64,000 bases of DNA from Corallochytrium limacisporum (Eukaryota; Opisthokonta): positions 23,403-87,402 of the forward strand of contig PDIP01000008.1 of assembly GCA_002811645.1 (NCBI GenBank), given 5' to 3'. A program made the translations under genes and the position numbers. This document shows, in pieces, positions 18,117 to 28,226 of this stretch (within the stretch, counting starts at the first letter, position 1; the number at the start of each line of letters is the position of its first letter). A model generated the notes under the pieces. It saw only the letters and a list, made by a program, of their open reading frames with translations, had not been told where the DNA came from and ran no database searches.

Positions 18117-20213
18117 TCACCAGTCGGCTGCAGCGGCTTTCACCTCTGCAGCATTGGTGCTGCAGTTGCCCTCACCGTTGCCACAACCGTCATCATCACC
18201 GTCACCGCCGGCAACAGCAACACGGAACAGACGGTTGCCGAACTTCTTGAACAGAGGCTGGACACCGCCTCCTGCCAACAGGCGCTCCTCGAAGAGAGAC
18301 ATTTCGAAGGGGAAGGTCTCGCCACCAACCTCAACGGTGCGACCGCGCATGTGGATGACAATATCGGCGTTCTCTGTGGCCAATTCGTAGAACTTTTCGT
18401 CCTTAACCTGGATGCCGATCAGAGCAAAGTTCTTGTAGTTGCGACTGAAGATATAGCCAAAGTTCTTGGCGATGATAGCCTTCAGACCAGCACCCTTCAG
18501 ACAGGTCACGGCCTGCTCTCGACTGCTGCCACAGCCAAAGCCCTTTCCGGCCACAATCACGTTCTGTCCGTCCTTGACCTTCTGGCGGAAGTCCGGGTTG
18601 GTGTAGAGGAATGCAACCTCGCCAAGCTCTTCCTCATCGTTCATGTGCAGGAACTCACCAGGCAGGATGGCATCCGTGTTTACGTCATCACCAAAGACCT
18701 GAACGCGTCCCTTGATGTCGGTGTCGAAGCCAGCAATCTTCTCGGTAGTGCCACCATACGTGTCCACGGCGCTGGTGGCCAGTTCGGGCTGGGGCTCACT
18801 GTACTCGACGGTCATCTCTTCGGGTTTGATAGTGTTCTCCAAGTAGCTCTCGAACAGCTGCCGATCGATCTGCTCCAGAAGAGGGCGCGGGTCAGTGACC
18901 TCCATCTCGAAGGAGGAGGCTGCCACGGTGGCCGCGCTGGCCAGGTTACCCAGGGCACCCTTACCCATGCGGTTTGTGTAATTACGGTTCTGGCTGGACA
19001 ACCAGGTCTCTCCTTCACCCGCCTTGTCAGAACCAATTGCAAGGCAGTAGCTGCATCCCGGAGCACCGATGCTGAAGCCAGCATCCTTGTAAGCTTTATC
19101 AAGGCCGAGACGCTCCAACTTGGCGACGATCTTCTTGGACCCGGGCACGACACGGCGAGTACCGCGGCTGATCGGGGTCTTGCCGGCCTTGAGCCCAGCC
19201 TCCAAGACCATGGCGGCGAGAATGAGATCCTCTTCGGCCGTTGTGCAGGCACCGATGAAAACACCATCCAGAATCATCTTTCCACCGGTCACATCGGTCA
19301 CGGGTACCGCATTGTCTGGGGATGGGTAGAGGGCAACCTGGGGCACGACTTCGTCCATGTTGATCTCATAGGTGGCTGCGTACTCGGCGCCCTCGTCGGC
19401 CTTGAAGTACAGACCAGAACTCTTGAAGCCCTCCTCATCGGACCGCTTGGAAATATAAGCAGCGGTAACCTCATCAGGAGGGAAGATACCCGCGATGCCT
19501 CCGAACTCAGCAGTCATGTTGGAAATGGCAAAGCGGGCATCGCAAGACAGGGCCTTGATGTTACCGGTCCACTCAACCACCCGCTCAATGGCCACGGTGT
19601 TGCACTTGAGCTTGCCAAGAGTGTACAGCATGACGTCCTTAGCGGTCACACCGAAAGCAGGCTCACCCGTGAATTCAATCTTGACGGTCTCTGGGACCTT
19701 GATCCAGGTCTCACCGGTGACAAGGGGCATAACCACATCAGCAGCGCCAAGACCGATGGCAAAGGCGCCGAGGCCACCTGTGGAGCAACTGTGAGAATCA
19801 GCACCGACAATCATCTGGCCAGGCTGTGCGCGGCGGCGGTAGAATTCGGTATGGATGATGGTCTCGTTGGGCTTGTTGTAGTCGGTCAGCTTGGCTTCCT
19901 CTGCAATCTCCTCACACTTCTGGATCAGTTTCTGCTGCTTTTCCAAGTGATAATTACCCGGGTCCACGGTGTGGTCAATGGCCAGCCAGAAACGGTCATT
20001 GCGCCAGATCTTGGGGCGGCCAATGTCATTGTAGGTCTTGTCCATGGACATCCACGTGATTTCGCAAGCCAAAGTCCATTGAGTCTTTACACAGATCATC
20101 TCACCGGGCTCGACCCACGGCCTTTTCAGACCAATGGCATTCTGGCAGAGAATCTTCTCCGGCACAGTCATGGGACGACGCGGAAGCGTCTGTTTAGTTG
20201 CTTCAGCGGGCAT
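18117..20213 (-). CDS. Aconitase / 3-isopropylmalate dehydratase superfamily hydro-lyase (fused LeuC-LeuD type)
   Basis: Protein of 698 residues. The large-subunit-like part carries the DSH motif at residues 139-141 and three cysteines placed like the [4Fe-4S] ligands: C323 in IGACTTAEEDL, and C387 and C390 in GAPGCSYCLAIGSD. After a linker, the small-subunit-like swivel domain begins near residue 540 with a VFGDDVNTDAILPG segment and includes GFGCGSSREQ. This LeuC-LeuD order fits the aconitase superfamily, which interconverts hydroxy-acids by dehydration and rehydration. The exact substrate (citrate, isopropylmalate, homocitrate or another) cannot be read from the motifs. The sequence is not the standard mitochondrial aconitase, and no clear mitochondrial presequence is present. 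The C-terminus ends in an unusual Gly/Asp/Cys-rich tail of about 35 residues. The start is the ATG at 20,213. Confidence 0.9.
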   Translation of the reverse strand: MPAEATKQTLPRRPMTVPEKILCQNAIGLKRPWVEPGEMICVKTQWTLACEITWMSMDKTYNDIGRPKIWRNDRFWLAIDHTVDPGNYHLEKQQKLIQKCEEIAEEAKLTDYNKPNETIIHTEFYRRRAQPGQMIVGADSHSCSTGGLGAFAIGLGAADVVMPLVTGETWIKVPETVKIEFTGEPAFGVTAKDVMLYTLGKLKCNTVAIERVVEWTGNIKALSCDARFAISNMTAEFGGIAGIFPPDEVTAAYISKRSDEEGFKSSGLYFKADEGAEYAATYEINMDEVVPQVALYPSPDNAVPVTDVTGGKMILDGVFIGACTTAEEDLILAAMVLEAGLKAGKTPISRGTRRVVPGSKKIVAKLERLGLDKAYKDAGFSIGAPGCSYCLAIGSDKAGEGETWLSSQNRNYTNRMGKGALGNLASAATVAASSFEMEVTDPRPLLEQIDRQLFESYLENTIKPEEMTVEYSEPQPELATSAVDTYGGTTEKIAGFDTDIKGRVQVFGDDVNTDAILPGEFLHMNDEEELGEVAFLYTNPDFRQKVKDGQNVIVAGKGFGCGSSREQAVTCLKGAGLKAIIAKNFGYIFSRNYKNFALIGIQVKDEKFYELATENADIVIHMRGRTVEVGGETFPFEMSLFEERLLAGGGVQPLFKKFGNRLFRVAVAGGDGDDDGCGNGEGNCSTNAAEVKAAAADW

Positions 20214-21894
20214 GGCTATTTTTGGAGACTTTGGGTTGTCTTTGAAAACAAGTTCCGAACCACAACACTGGTGATTTCCGAACCCTGCTCTGACTTACAT
20301 CCGTGCTTCCATTGTCAGAAAATATCCTCCTCAAAAACCTATAAGGTATCTCCCCGCATCTCCACATGTACATCGTCAGCTGCTTAGTGTCAGCGCGTCA
20401 GCCCAATTCGCCCAAGATGTGACAACTCGCGTCGGAACGACCGATATTTGGTAGCGCAGGCTGCTCCACCAGCACCCAAGCAGCGGTGCGGACACCAGGA
20501 GAGAACGCCAAAGGGGGGGCGGGGTATGTTTTTCCGACTTACAACCCACTGTGAAAGGAAAGCTTTAGAGTTGGCTAGAAGGGTTGCTGAACCTGAGGCT
20601 GAATGTGATACCCAGCGAGATCTTTGTCGTTGACATTGTCCGTTGGGATATCCCACTCGGTGGAAAGAAAACACTTACAGGGAAGCCCCGCACACTGCTA
20701 CTCTTGAAGTTGTACCCCGTTTGCGCCATATTACATCCATCTCAGGTTCCTGACTCCGGTCTGCCACGCACCCCCAGTTTGCTTATCTCGGTTTTTGCTT
20801 GTTTAACGCTTATTGCCATCTGTGTGTGCTCTTTGTTCATTCGCTGCTCAATGTTGCTGGCCGGTTCCTCCAAACCCTGGTACGCACACACACATGGGCC
20901 CTCAGCTTCGGGTACCCCCGGAGGAAGCAGGGGCGGGGGTGTTGTGGCGGCTTGCGGTAGTAGCCCGGGCCGGGCAGGACACACAGAAAACGTGGCCCGA
21001 TTGTCTACATCATCGACTGTACCCCATAGTGCAGAAGCAAAATAACTGCGGCGGGTGGCAGGGAGGAAGAGAGACGAAGGAATTTTTGCCAGCGAATATT
21101 TTTGCTTGCGGTGTTGGAGCGGACTGTGATCGTCCGTTGGTCGACCCACAAGGAAAACCCACGGGGAATCGTGTGGTGCTAGCGAATGGCTTCCACTTTG
21201 GCTGGACCCTCCGCGACCTTTGCACCCAAGGGCTCCGAAAGGAGCGGTACCCGGTGACGAAGGGCGTTGGAGCCCGTTGTCGGGTGGTTCGAGGTCAGGA
21301 AGGAAGAGGAAAACAAAATAGAGTGCGTACAGAGCAAGGCAGCGGCGCTGGGTGAAGTTTTGCTGACCGGACCTTTGCGAACCCTATGATTTCCCTTGAA
21401 CGTACCTTCACTGCAGCACCACACTGTTGCCACCGCGTTGAACTGGGGCGGGGTGACCCACCAATAAATTAGGCCCCCTTTTACGGGACCCAGGAAGAAA
21501 GGACGGGAACTTCACCAGGGGCATTCGGGAATGTGTGCTTTAATTAGGTGCGCGGACTGCGGGGTTGCTCCAAGGCGGGGGCCAGCCACCCGGTTCATAT
21601 GCATGAATAATGTACCACTGGCAATGAGAAGCACCGTGTGGAGACCAGGTCTTCGCAGACTGGATAAAATAGGCCCCGGTTCGCGGCCGATATGTCGCCA
21701 TTAAATGAAAGGTTCAGTTTTATGCACCGAACGTGAATGGGGAGTACGCGGACGTGCGCCAAAGTGGAATTGGAAAAAGGTGCTTCAAGTAGATGCGGGC
21801 TCTGAGAACAAAGCAATGGGTTATTCGATTGCGTGTTCGGAATTTCAGATGAGCAAGATTGTGAAGAAATGAGAATAGAAATCGATAGAGTATC
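20214..21894. other. Divergent intergenic region, aconitase-family gene to DEN1
   Basis: About 1.7 kb with only short, compositionally meaningless open frames. A GCGCCAAA core at 21,756-21,763, about 130 bp before the DEN1 ATG, resembles half of an E2F site. No RNA gene was recognised. Confidence 0.5.
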
Positions 21895-22569
21895 ATGACA
21901 GGAAGATCCTTAGTTCTTAGCTACCATGATGTGGCTCTGTATGAGGAAGACCTGGCGACACTGGAAACTCCCGGTGAATGGTTGAACGACAAAGTTATTG
22001 ACTTTGCGTTCCTATACTTGGAAAACAATCTTACCGAGACCCAATCACAGAACATCGGGTTTGTTGGCCCGAACATGGCGTCACTAATGCTTAATGGATC
22101 GATTACCGGCATACCGCAGGAACAGATCAAGGCCATGCTGGAGCCATTGCAGCTCGGCACGAAGAAACTGATTGTTACTGCTATCAACAACGCGGGGCCA
22201 GGTGGCGGAGGAAGCCACTGGAGCCTCGTGACCTGTTATCCGCAGGAAGGATTGGCAGTGCACTTTGATAGCCAAGGGCACAGCAATCTGTCGGTGGCGA
22301 GTTCTATCATTGGAACGCTCGATTTCTGCCTTGGAAACAGTGGCAAGACAGACTTGCAGCTCGGCGATGCTCCACAACAGTGCAACACTAGTGACTGTGG
22401 TATCCATGCTCAGCTCAATGCAAAATATGTAATCGAGCAGTCCACAGACACCAATTCTCTCCAGCCAATTACATTCATTCCTGACGAGGCTGCCGGCAGT
22501 CTCGTGGTTCGCAACGCTCGGTCGGAGATTAGCCTGTTGATCAGAACATTGGCATCCGAGGGTTCCTAG
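21895..22569 (+). CDS. SENP8: NEDD8-specific protease (DEN1/SENP8-like, Ulp1 family)
   Basis: Protein of 224 residues, close to human SENP8 (212). It aligns over its whole length: an opening ULP segment with WLNDKVIDFAF, catalytic His108 in GGSHWSLV, Asp125 in HFDSQGH, the oxyanion-hole Gln162 and the nucleophile Cys168 in SDCG. The Ulp/SENP catalytic set is therefore complete. The family processes pro-NEDD8 and removes NEDD8 from substrates other than cullins. There is no N-terminal extension, as in SENP8 and unlike SUMO proteases. The ATG is the first in frame. It faces G-beta tail to tail with only 105 bp between stop codons. Confidence 0.92.
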   Translation: MTGRSLVLSYHDVALYEEDLATLETPGEWLNDKVIDFAFLYLENNLTETQSQNIGFVGPNMASLMLNGSITGIPQEQIKAMLEPLQLGTKKLIVTAINNAGPGGGGSHWSLVTCYPQEGLAVHFDSQGHSNLSVASSIIGTLDFCLGNSGKTDLQLGDAPQQCNTSDCGIHAQLNAKYVIEQSTDTNSLQPITFIPDEAAGSLVVRNARSEISLLIRTLASEGS

Positions 22570-22674
22570 AGTTCTGGTATATTGTGTTTCAACTGAGACC
22601 GAAATTGTGTGCACAGTAATTCTCTGTAATGCTTTGTGTGTAATTTTTAGGAACAAGTTCAAAGCTGCTGACTT

Positions 22675-23706
22675 TTAGCTCCAGATCTTGATGCTACCAT
22701 CCCAGGCAGCGGTGGCGAATGCACAGCCGTCTGGTGAGGTGCGGACGCTGGTTAGATGCATATCATGAGCGTGAATAACGCCTAGGGACTTGGCAGTGAC
22801 AGCATCATATATCATTACATCAGATGACGTATAGCCGGTGTAGATCAGTCTTCCCGTGGAAGAAATGTCCAAGTCCACAACGGGCCACATTTCTGTGTCT
22901 GACTTGTACTCATTGATAGTTGCACCCATGCGAACATCGATCATCTTACACGAGCCATCCTCTGCCCCAGCAAGGAAAGCATCGATACCGGGGGGTGCGA
23001 CCACAGATGATACACCTGCGGGCGTGATCTGGTATGAATGTACCAGCTTTTCACTTGTGACATCCCAAAGGTTCACGAGGCCATCGGCACCAGCTGAGTA
23101 GAATGTTCGTCCGTTGTAGTTCACATGCAAGTCATTGATGTCTCCAGAATGACCGGCAAGGGTTGCCAAACGCTTACTTAGTTGCAAATCCCACATGCGC
23201 ACAAATGTATCACCGCAACCGGTGAGTAAGTTTCTGTTGCTCACAAACGCAGTGCTGCCAATGTATGCTGGGTGTCCCGTAAGCTTTGACGCACGAATGC
23301 TTCCTCCACTGAGCGCCTCGTCCAGGTTATATATGGCACAGATACCAGAGTCAGTACCACAAGCAATATGTGCGTCGTCAGGAGAAATGGACACCGAGTG
23401 TGCCTTCATTTTCTTCAGGTGGATGGTGCAGGCATGATACTCAAGGTACGCATCCCAGACCAGAATCTTGCCCTCACTGAGACAACCAACGATACGGTGA
23501 CCATCATTGGCCCAAGCAATGTCTTCGACGTGTCCGTTTGGAGTGATTAAGTCACGACGCTGTGCCGGCGCGCAAGCAACCACCTCTTCTACACCCTTTT
23601 CGGCTGCGATGCCGGCCAAATTCTTGTCTCCTGATGCATTGACCTTTTTCTTGAGCTCCTCGCGGAGCTGCTTGAGCTCGAAGATTTTGTCATCAACGGA
23701 AGTCAT
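22675..23706 (-). CDS. GNB1: Heterotrimeric G-protein beta subunit
   Basis: Protein of 343 residues, the usual Gbeta length. A short N-terminal coiled coil (residues about 4-22, ELKQLREELKKKV) is the segment that pairs with Ggamma. Seven WD40 blades follow. Recognisable repeat ends include ILVWD, AIYNL, VRMWD, VNLWD, MIYD and the final DGSIKIWS, close to the animal Gbeta ending. Gbeta-gamma binds Galpha-GDP at the plasma membrane and signals to effectors after receptor activation. It is most like the GNB1-4/Ste4 class, not the RACK1 type, because of the coiled coil and the length. The first residues are MTSVDDKIFEL. No Galpha or Ggamma gene is in the window. Confidence 0.92.
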   Translation of the reverse strand: MTSVDDKIFELKQLREELKKKVNASGDKNLAGIAAEKGVEEVVACAPAQRRDLITPNGHVEDIAWANDGHRIVGCLSEGKILVWDAYLEYHACTIHLKKMKAHSVSISPDDAHIACGTDSGICAIYNLDEALSGGSIRASKLTGHPAYIGSTAFVSNRNLLTGCGDTFVRMWDLQLSKRLATLAGHSGDINDLHVNYNGRTFYSAGADGLVNLWDVTSEKLVHSYQITPAGVSSVVAPPGIDAFLAGAEDGSCKMIDVRMGATINEYKSDTEMWPVVDLDISSTGRLIYTGYTSSDVMIYDAVTAKSLGVIHAHDMHLTSVRTSPDGCAFATAAWDGSIKIWS

Positions 23707-25275
23707 ATTTTGTGTCTCTTGTAGTACTTTCTTATCCTTTTATCTTCCTACATGTCACTCAGTTGAAGTTTGTATCTTATTAATCCTAAGGTAGTCGCAT
23801 GATTCTGCGGTAAAAGTATACAAGAGCGACGTATGATCTTATGTACCCAATCTCAAAAACCACGCATGTAGAATTAATTGAAAATTATTGCTTAACTTCC
23901 ATATTTGTGGCTTGTACTATTCATGTGTTGCCGGTCTTCGCAGTATTTTATCTGCGCTTTGTTCCACAACCATGGAGAGCGACCCGACAGGTTCTTGCTT
24001 TCTCGATCGCTCATTGGTCAAAAATGGTGCCTCCCCTCCCCCCCCTGAACCCGCGCGACCAAGCAAAAAATCCGATACATTCAGTATAAACCTGCCAAAT
24101 GTTTGGTGCTTCCCCAGCGGACGGCGTCTTATCCTTTGTCCCCATCTGTGAAATATTCCAAACTCAATCTTCAGTACATTAGATACCAAACCTACCAATG
24201 GGGTTTCTTTCGCAACGGGCCAATATGTGCTGGGTATTGTACATTTTGAATCAATTCATCACGATTCGTTCCCCTGCCCATGGCCGGCAAGCGAGTGGGG
24301 GGTGCTAGCAGTGAGTAAAGGCCCAGGAACAAGGGGGGGGAAGCGCAGTGCACGGGCCAAGCAGGGCGACCGGAGCCAAGAGGGCATCCGCCAACAGTCT
24401 GGTTGACGTCCGCTTCCAGCCCAGCGTTCAGGACATTAAGGATACTTTGCAAGAGTTGATTCGTTCGGTAGATCTATCTATGCGCGCAATGCCATCGCCC
24501 CTCATTGGTGCTTTGCGGGTGCAGCCAACACGTGGAGATGAGAGGCAGCAAGAGGCGGACGATAAGGCTGCTCCCGCAGTGGAAGAGACTGAAGATGAAA
24601 TAGAGCTTGCACATATACGTACGTCAACATCTTACAGAAGGGAGCACTGGATGACTACTGGATGACTATATTACTGATGTGTTTAACTTCTAGTGTTCTT
24701 TGTTGATAGTCGATCTGAAACTTCAATGCCACTCCTCGCTTTCACTACGGCTCCAACTGAACCATGTCCACCGGTGATCGGAGGCCCAACACGCTGCCAC
24801 TGTCGACTCTTCACTTGAATTTAAAAAGCAATATAGTTGTTTAATTAAATACACATTCCCCGGCCGCCCCTTAACCCGGCCCCCGGCCCCGCGACTTGTG
24901 TCGGAAAAAGGCGGGTTTCTCACCGTGAACTACCCGCGTGTGTGTAAATTGTACGTGCAGTGGAGAGATCGGGGACAAAGAGAGGGAGTGCGTGGGTGAC
25001 CTGGGCCCTGGACGAGTGGTGTGCGCGGGGCGGTTTCAGTTCATGATTTGCTGATTGCATTTTTCGCGGTGGTTGACATTCTTAAGATGCGTGGTACCTC
25101 AGCTATTTGAATATTTTTATGGAGAACAACTGTTTTAGAAGTATCAGTTCGCTCGTACCATCTCAGAGTGCTGAAGCGTTTGTTCGAGAGCATTATTTTA
25201 CCGTAGGCTTGGTACCAATTGAGAATGATCTAATTTAATTTGAAGTCAAAGGTTTGATAGAAAGTAGTAGGAATT
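23707..25275. other. Divergent intergenic region, G-beta to KRI1
   Basis: About 1.6 kb. It includes degenerate GTAC-like spaced repeats near 24,076 and 24,168. One weak spliced gene candidate (24,280-24,818) is listed separately. Otherwise nothing was recognised. Confidence 0.5.
24280..24818 (+). CDS. Possible three-exon gene or gene fragment
   Basis: A low-confidence reconstruction. An ATG at 24,280 opens a short exon ending at a GTGAGT donor (24,311). A frame-compatible acceptor lies before 24,376. The second exon runs to a GTACGT donor at 24,619. An intron of 75 bases has a branch-like TTACTGAT and ends in TTCTAG at 24,693. A third exon ends at TGA 24,816-24,818. The middle exon has a believable helical stretch (QDIKDTLQELIRSVDL) and an acidic Glu/Asp patch; the last exon is Pro/Cys-rich and unfamiliar. 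No family is recognised. It may instead be a decayed fragment of a larger gene or chance. Confidence 0.25.
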
Positions 25276-27342
25276 ATGCCACCGAACAAGGCCAAACTCG
25301 TCGAGTCTGACGATGAGAGTGGATCCGAAAATGGATTCGATTTCAAAGTCAATGAGACTTTCGCTGAGAAGTACGAGCACAAGAAGAAGCATGAGGAACT
25401 CAGTAAACTCAAGGACCAGTATGGAGCTAATGTTCAGGAGGACGACGATTCCACTTCAGAGGAGGAAGACTCGGACGCAGAAGAACTCACACCCACAGTT
25501 GAGAAGAACATTTTAAAAACAATTGCAGCTTTGAAGAACAAGGACCCTCGCATCTACGATCCTCAGTATAGTTTTTTCGAGGAGAAAGATATGGAGGACG
25601 AGGACAGTAAGGTGGACGGACTAAAGAAGAAAACAAAACAGAAAGAGGCAAAACCCATGTATCTCAAGGACTATGAGCGAAAGCGACTGCAAGAACGCGG
25701 AGCTCTTGCCTTTGTGTCAGACGACGAGGACGGGGAGCAGGACTCCAAGAATACCAGAAAGAACAAGGGCTATCATGAAGAAGTCGAGGATGCCCGTCAA
25801 GCCTTCCTCAAGTCAGCTGCAGAAGTTGATAGTAGTGATGAAGATGAGGACGACGGTCATGAAGTCCTCATGACTAAGACGCGGAAGGACCCCGACGGCA
25901 CTGATGATAATGTTGAAGCTGACTACCTCCAATGGCTAAAGGGTTCTAAGAAAGCAGCTGTGGGCAATAAAGACCAACAAGAACTGGAGCCGATGAAAAA
26001 GGAATGGTCAAGGCCTGATCTGGATGAGAAAGAGCAGTACCTTCGAGATTACATCCTCAACGAAGGATGGCGTGACCATACCACAACCAAGACGAGCACA
26101 GCTGCAGCCTTCGACGAGCTGCACGACCCGGGCAACGAGGATGAGGTCAGCGAGAGCGAAGACGAAGAGGCTGTAGATGAGGCAGATCGCTTTGAGGCAA
26201 AGTTCAACTTTCGTTTCGAGGAGGAAGGCGGAACCTCGCTCAAATCATACCCTCGTGTGATCGACGACAGTGTGCGCAACACTGTCAAGAGCAAGCGTGC
26301 GGAGAAGGCCAAGGCCCGAAAGGAGCGCAAAAGCCAGGAAAAGCTGCGCAAGGCTGAAGAGCTGCGCCGCTTAGAGGAGTTGCAGAAGGAAAACAAAAAG
26401 GAAAAGCTAGAGGAGATCAAGAAGTATGCCGGTTCCAATCTTGAAATTGACCCGGATGCTATTGACCTAGATGGAGACTTCGATCCCGATAGATACGACC
26501 AGCAGATGCAGAAGGTCTTCAATGATATGTACTATGACCAAGACGACGCAGAGAAGCCCGAGTTTAGCGATCTATCAGATGTGGAGGACTACGAGACGTC
26601 GGATCTGGAGTTGGGCACTGTTGAACACCAGAAGATGAACAGGGAGAAAAGAAGAAACCGGAGCGAGAACGGTGTCGAGGTACGGTACGACGAGAATGGC
26701 GATCCGATCATTGAAATGGATGCGGATGCTGTGCATGAGGATGTCATGGATATTGGAGAGGAACATGAGCAAGTCGGGGAAGACGAACAGCTCCGCAAGG
26801 GTGGTCGTCGCCGACGGGACAAGAGTAAGTTTATGGAAGCCGTGCGTAGGCCAAAGCCCCGCTTTGATCCCAAACAGATGTCTTTCGATCAGTGGTTTGA
26901 CAAGTACTATGACCTGAGCTACGAGGACATTGTGGCTGACCAGCCTACGCGCTTCAAGTACCGCAAGGTAGTGCCCAATGACTACGGTCTTGAGGTCGAT
27001 GAGGTCCTGCGCGCGGACGACAAGGAACTGAACCAATGGGTCAGTGTCAAGAAGTTGGTCAAGTACCGCTCCAAAGACAAAGAGAAGAAGGATCAGCTCA
27101 AGTACCGCAAGAAAGGCAAGAAGTTCGAAAAGAAATTGGAAGTGTTCAAGAGTTTGCAGGATTACTATTCCGGAAAGGGTATGCTTGTCAAGGACAAGAA
27201 AGACAAGAGATCTGGTGAGGACCCATCTGACAGAATGAGCCGCAAGGATAAAGTAAGGTCAAGGCATATGAAGGACAAGGTGAAGATCAGCGACAGTCGT
27301 GTGGCGGCCTACCTGAATCCTCATGGTGGCAGAAAGTTCTAG
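25276..27342 (+). CDS. KRI1: Kri1-like ribosome biogenesis factor
   Basis: Protein of 688 residues, close to human KRI1 (about 700). It is extremely charged. The N-terminal part is acidic with Ser/Asp/Glu clusters that look like CK2 sites. The middle has a long Lys/Glu/Arg helix (about residues 335-375). The conserved Kri1 C-terminal domain lies at about residues 530-620, with MSFDQWFDKYYDLSYEDIV and FKYRKVVPNDYGL. Kri1 acts in the nucleolus with Krr1 in 40S subunit assembly. The C-terminal 60 residues are basic and likely contribute nucleolar targeting. The start is the first ATG. It faces histone H2A tail to tail. Confidence 0.92.
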   Translation: MPPNKAKLVESDDESGSENGFDFKVNETFAEKYEHKKKHEELSKLKDQYGANVQEDDDSTSEEEDSDAEELTPTVEKNILKTIAALKNKDPRIYDPQYSFFEEKDMEDEDSKVDGLKKKTKQKEAKPMYLKDYERKRLQERGALAFVSDDEDGEQDSKNTRKNKGYHEEVEDARQAFLKSAAEVDSSDEDEDDGHEVLMTKTRKDPDGTDDNVEADYLQWLKGSKKAAVGNKDQQELEPMKKEWSRPDLDEKEQYLRDYILNEGWRDHTTTKTSTAAAFDELHDPGNEDEVSESEDEEAVDEADRFEAKFNFRFEEEGGTSLKSYPRVIDDSVRNTVKSKRAEKAKARKERKSQEKLRKAEELRRLEELQKENKKEKLEEIKKYAGSNLEIDPDAIDLDGDFDPDRYDQQMQKVFNDMYYDQDDAEKPEFSDLSDVEDYETSDLELGTVEHQKMNREKRRNRSENGVEVRYDENGDPIIEMDADAVHEDVMDIGEEHEQVGEDEQLRKGGRRRRDKSKFMEAVRRPKPRFDPKQMSFDQWFDKYYDLSYEDIVADQPTRFKYRKVVPNDYGLEVDEVLRADDKELNQWVSVKKLVKYRSKDKEKKDQLKYRKKGKKFEKKLEVFKSLQDYYSGKGMLVKDKKDKRSGEDPSDRMSRKDKVRSRHMKDKVKISDSRVAAYLNPHGGRKF

Positions 27343-27691
27343 AAAACAGAGCAATTTAGGCGGTAGGTGTTTCCTTTTGTGAATGTTTCTCGCGATGAAG
27401 ACCATTTGGTCAGCATGTCTCGCTCGATGTGAATCCTCAATGTGGAATCTAATAGTATGGATTTGTGCAAAATTAAAAAATGTTTCCCTTGTTTCCGAAC
27501 GTTATGTTATGCAGAAGAATCTTTCCTTTGGTTTCGGCAGTAAACCAAAAAAAAAAGCGGCTCGTATTAGGATAGGAGTTCCAACCTTCACCGAATTAGA
27601 ATTACCGAGTGTTTGAAATTTGTAGACCATGTCCACCAGCACTTTAGTTATCAGGCTGCTACACAGCATGAAACTGAACATGGGGAATGAT
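27343..27691. other. Convergent 3' intergenic region, KRI1 to H2A
   Basis: About 350 AT-rich bases shared by two 3' ends. No clear animal-type histone 3' stem-loop was found on the minus strand directly after the H2A stop, suggesting that the H2A mRNA may be polyadenylated. Confidence 0.45.
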
Positions 27692-28096
27692 TTACTGAGA
27701 GGCCTTCTTGCCGGTCTTCTTGGGCAGGAGGACCTGGTGGATGTTGGGCAGAACACCACCCTGGGCGATGGTGACACCACCGAGCAGTTTGTTCAACTCC
27801 TCGTCATTACGGATAGCAAGCTGCAAATGACGGGGGATGATACGAGACTTCTTGTTGTCACGAGCAGCGTTACCAGCCAACTCGAGAATTTCAGCAGTCA
27901 GGTACTCCAGGACGGAGGCCAAGTACACGGGAGCACCGGCACCAATGCGCTCGGCGTAGTTGCCCTTACGGAGCAGACGGTGAACGCGGCCCACGGGGAA
28001 CTGCAGTCCAGCGCGAGAAGAACGGCTCTTGGACTTGCCGCTCTTTCCGGAGGTCTTTCCGGCCTTACCCTTACCAGCACCAGCTTTGCCAGCCAT
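27692..28096 (-). CDS. H2A: Histone H2A
   Basis: Protein of 134 residues. The histone fold is intact, with the H2A signature [14 protein letters not shown], the acidic-patch-bearing segment ending in [12 protein letters not shown], and the docking tail containing [12 protein letters not shown]. It is therefore canonical H2A and not H2A.Z or macroH2A. The N-terminal tail is Lys/Gly/Ser-rich. The protein ends Lys-Lys-Ala-Ser-Gln-stop. This places a Ser-Gln dipeptide, the ATM/ATR target of H2A.X and fungal H2A, at the very end, without the usual following acidic and hydrophobic residues. It functions as a nucleosome core subunit. No H2B partner lies next to it in this window, unlike the divergent H2A-H2B pairs of many fungi. 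Confidence 0.97.
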   Translation of the reverse strand: MAGKAGAGKGKAGKTSGKSGKSKSRSSRAGLQFPVGRVHRLLRKGNYAERIGAGAPVYLASVLEYLTAEILELAGNAARDNKKSRIIPRHLQLAIRNDEELNKLLGGVTIAQGGVLPNIHQVLLPKKTGKKASQ

Positions 28097-28202
28097 TTTG
28101 TTTGATTGCTTGAATAGTTACTTGAAGAAAAGTGACTTTCGTAAAGTCGATTGTGGCTACAGATTAGTACAGCCAGTGCATTTGTTTAAATACCCTGTAG
28201 GG

Positions 28203-28226
28203 ATCTACTTGGCGCGACAAGTAGAT
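28203..28226. promoter_or_regulatory. Inverted repeat in the H2A promoter
   Basis: ATCTACTT and AAGTAGAT are perfect reverse complements around the 8-base spacer GGCGCGAC, centred about 118 bp upstream of the H2A ATG. Position and symmetry suggest a dimeric factor site. No matching known motif is claimed. Confidence 0.35.

Noticed and set aside
17901-20387. An 828-residue open frame on the + strand across the aconitase-family gene
   Set aside because: It lies antisense to a gene with clear Fe-S and swivel motifs and begins at a non-ATG codon. Its translation is rich in Val/Leu/Gly/His with no domain. It is produced by codon bias on the opposite strand.
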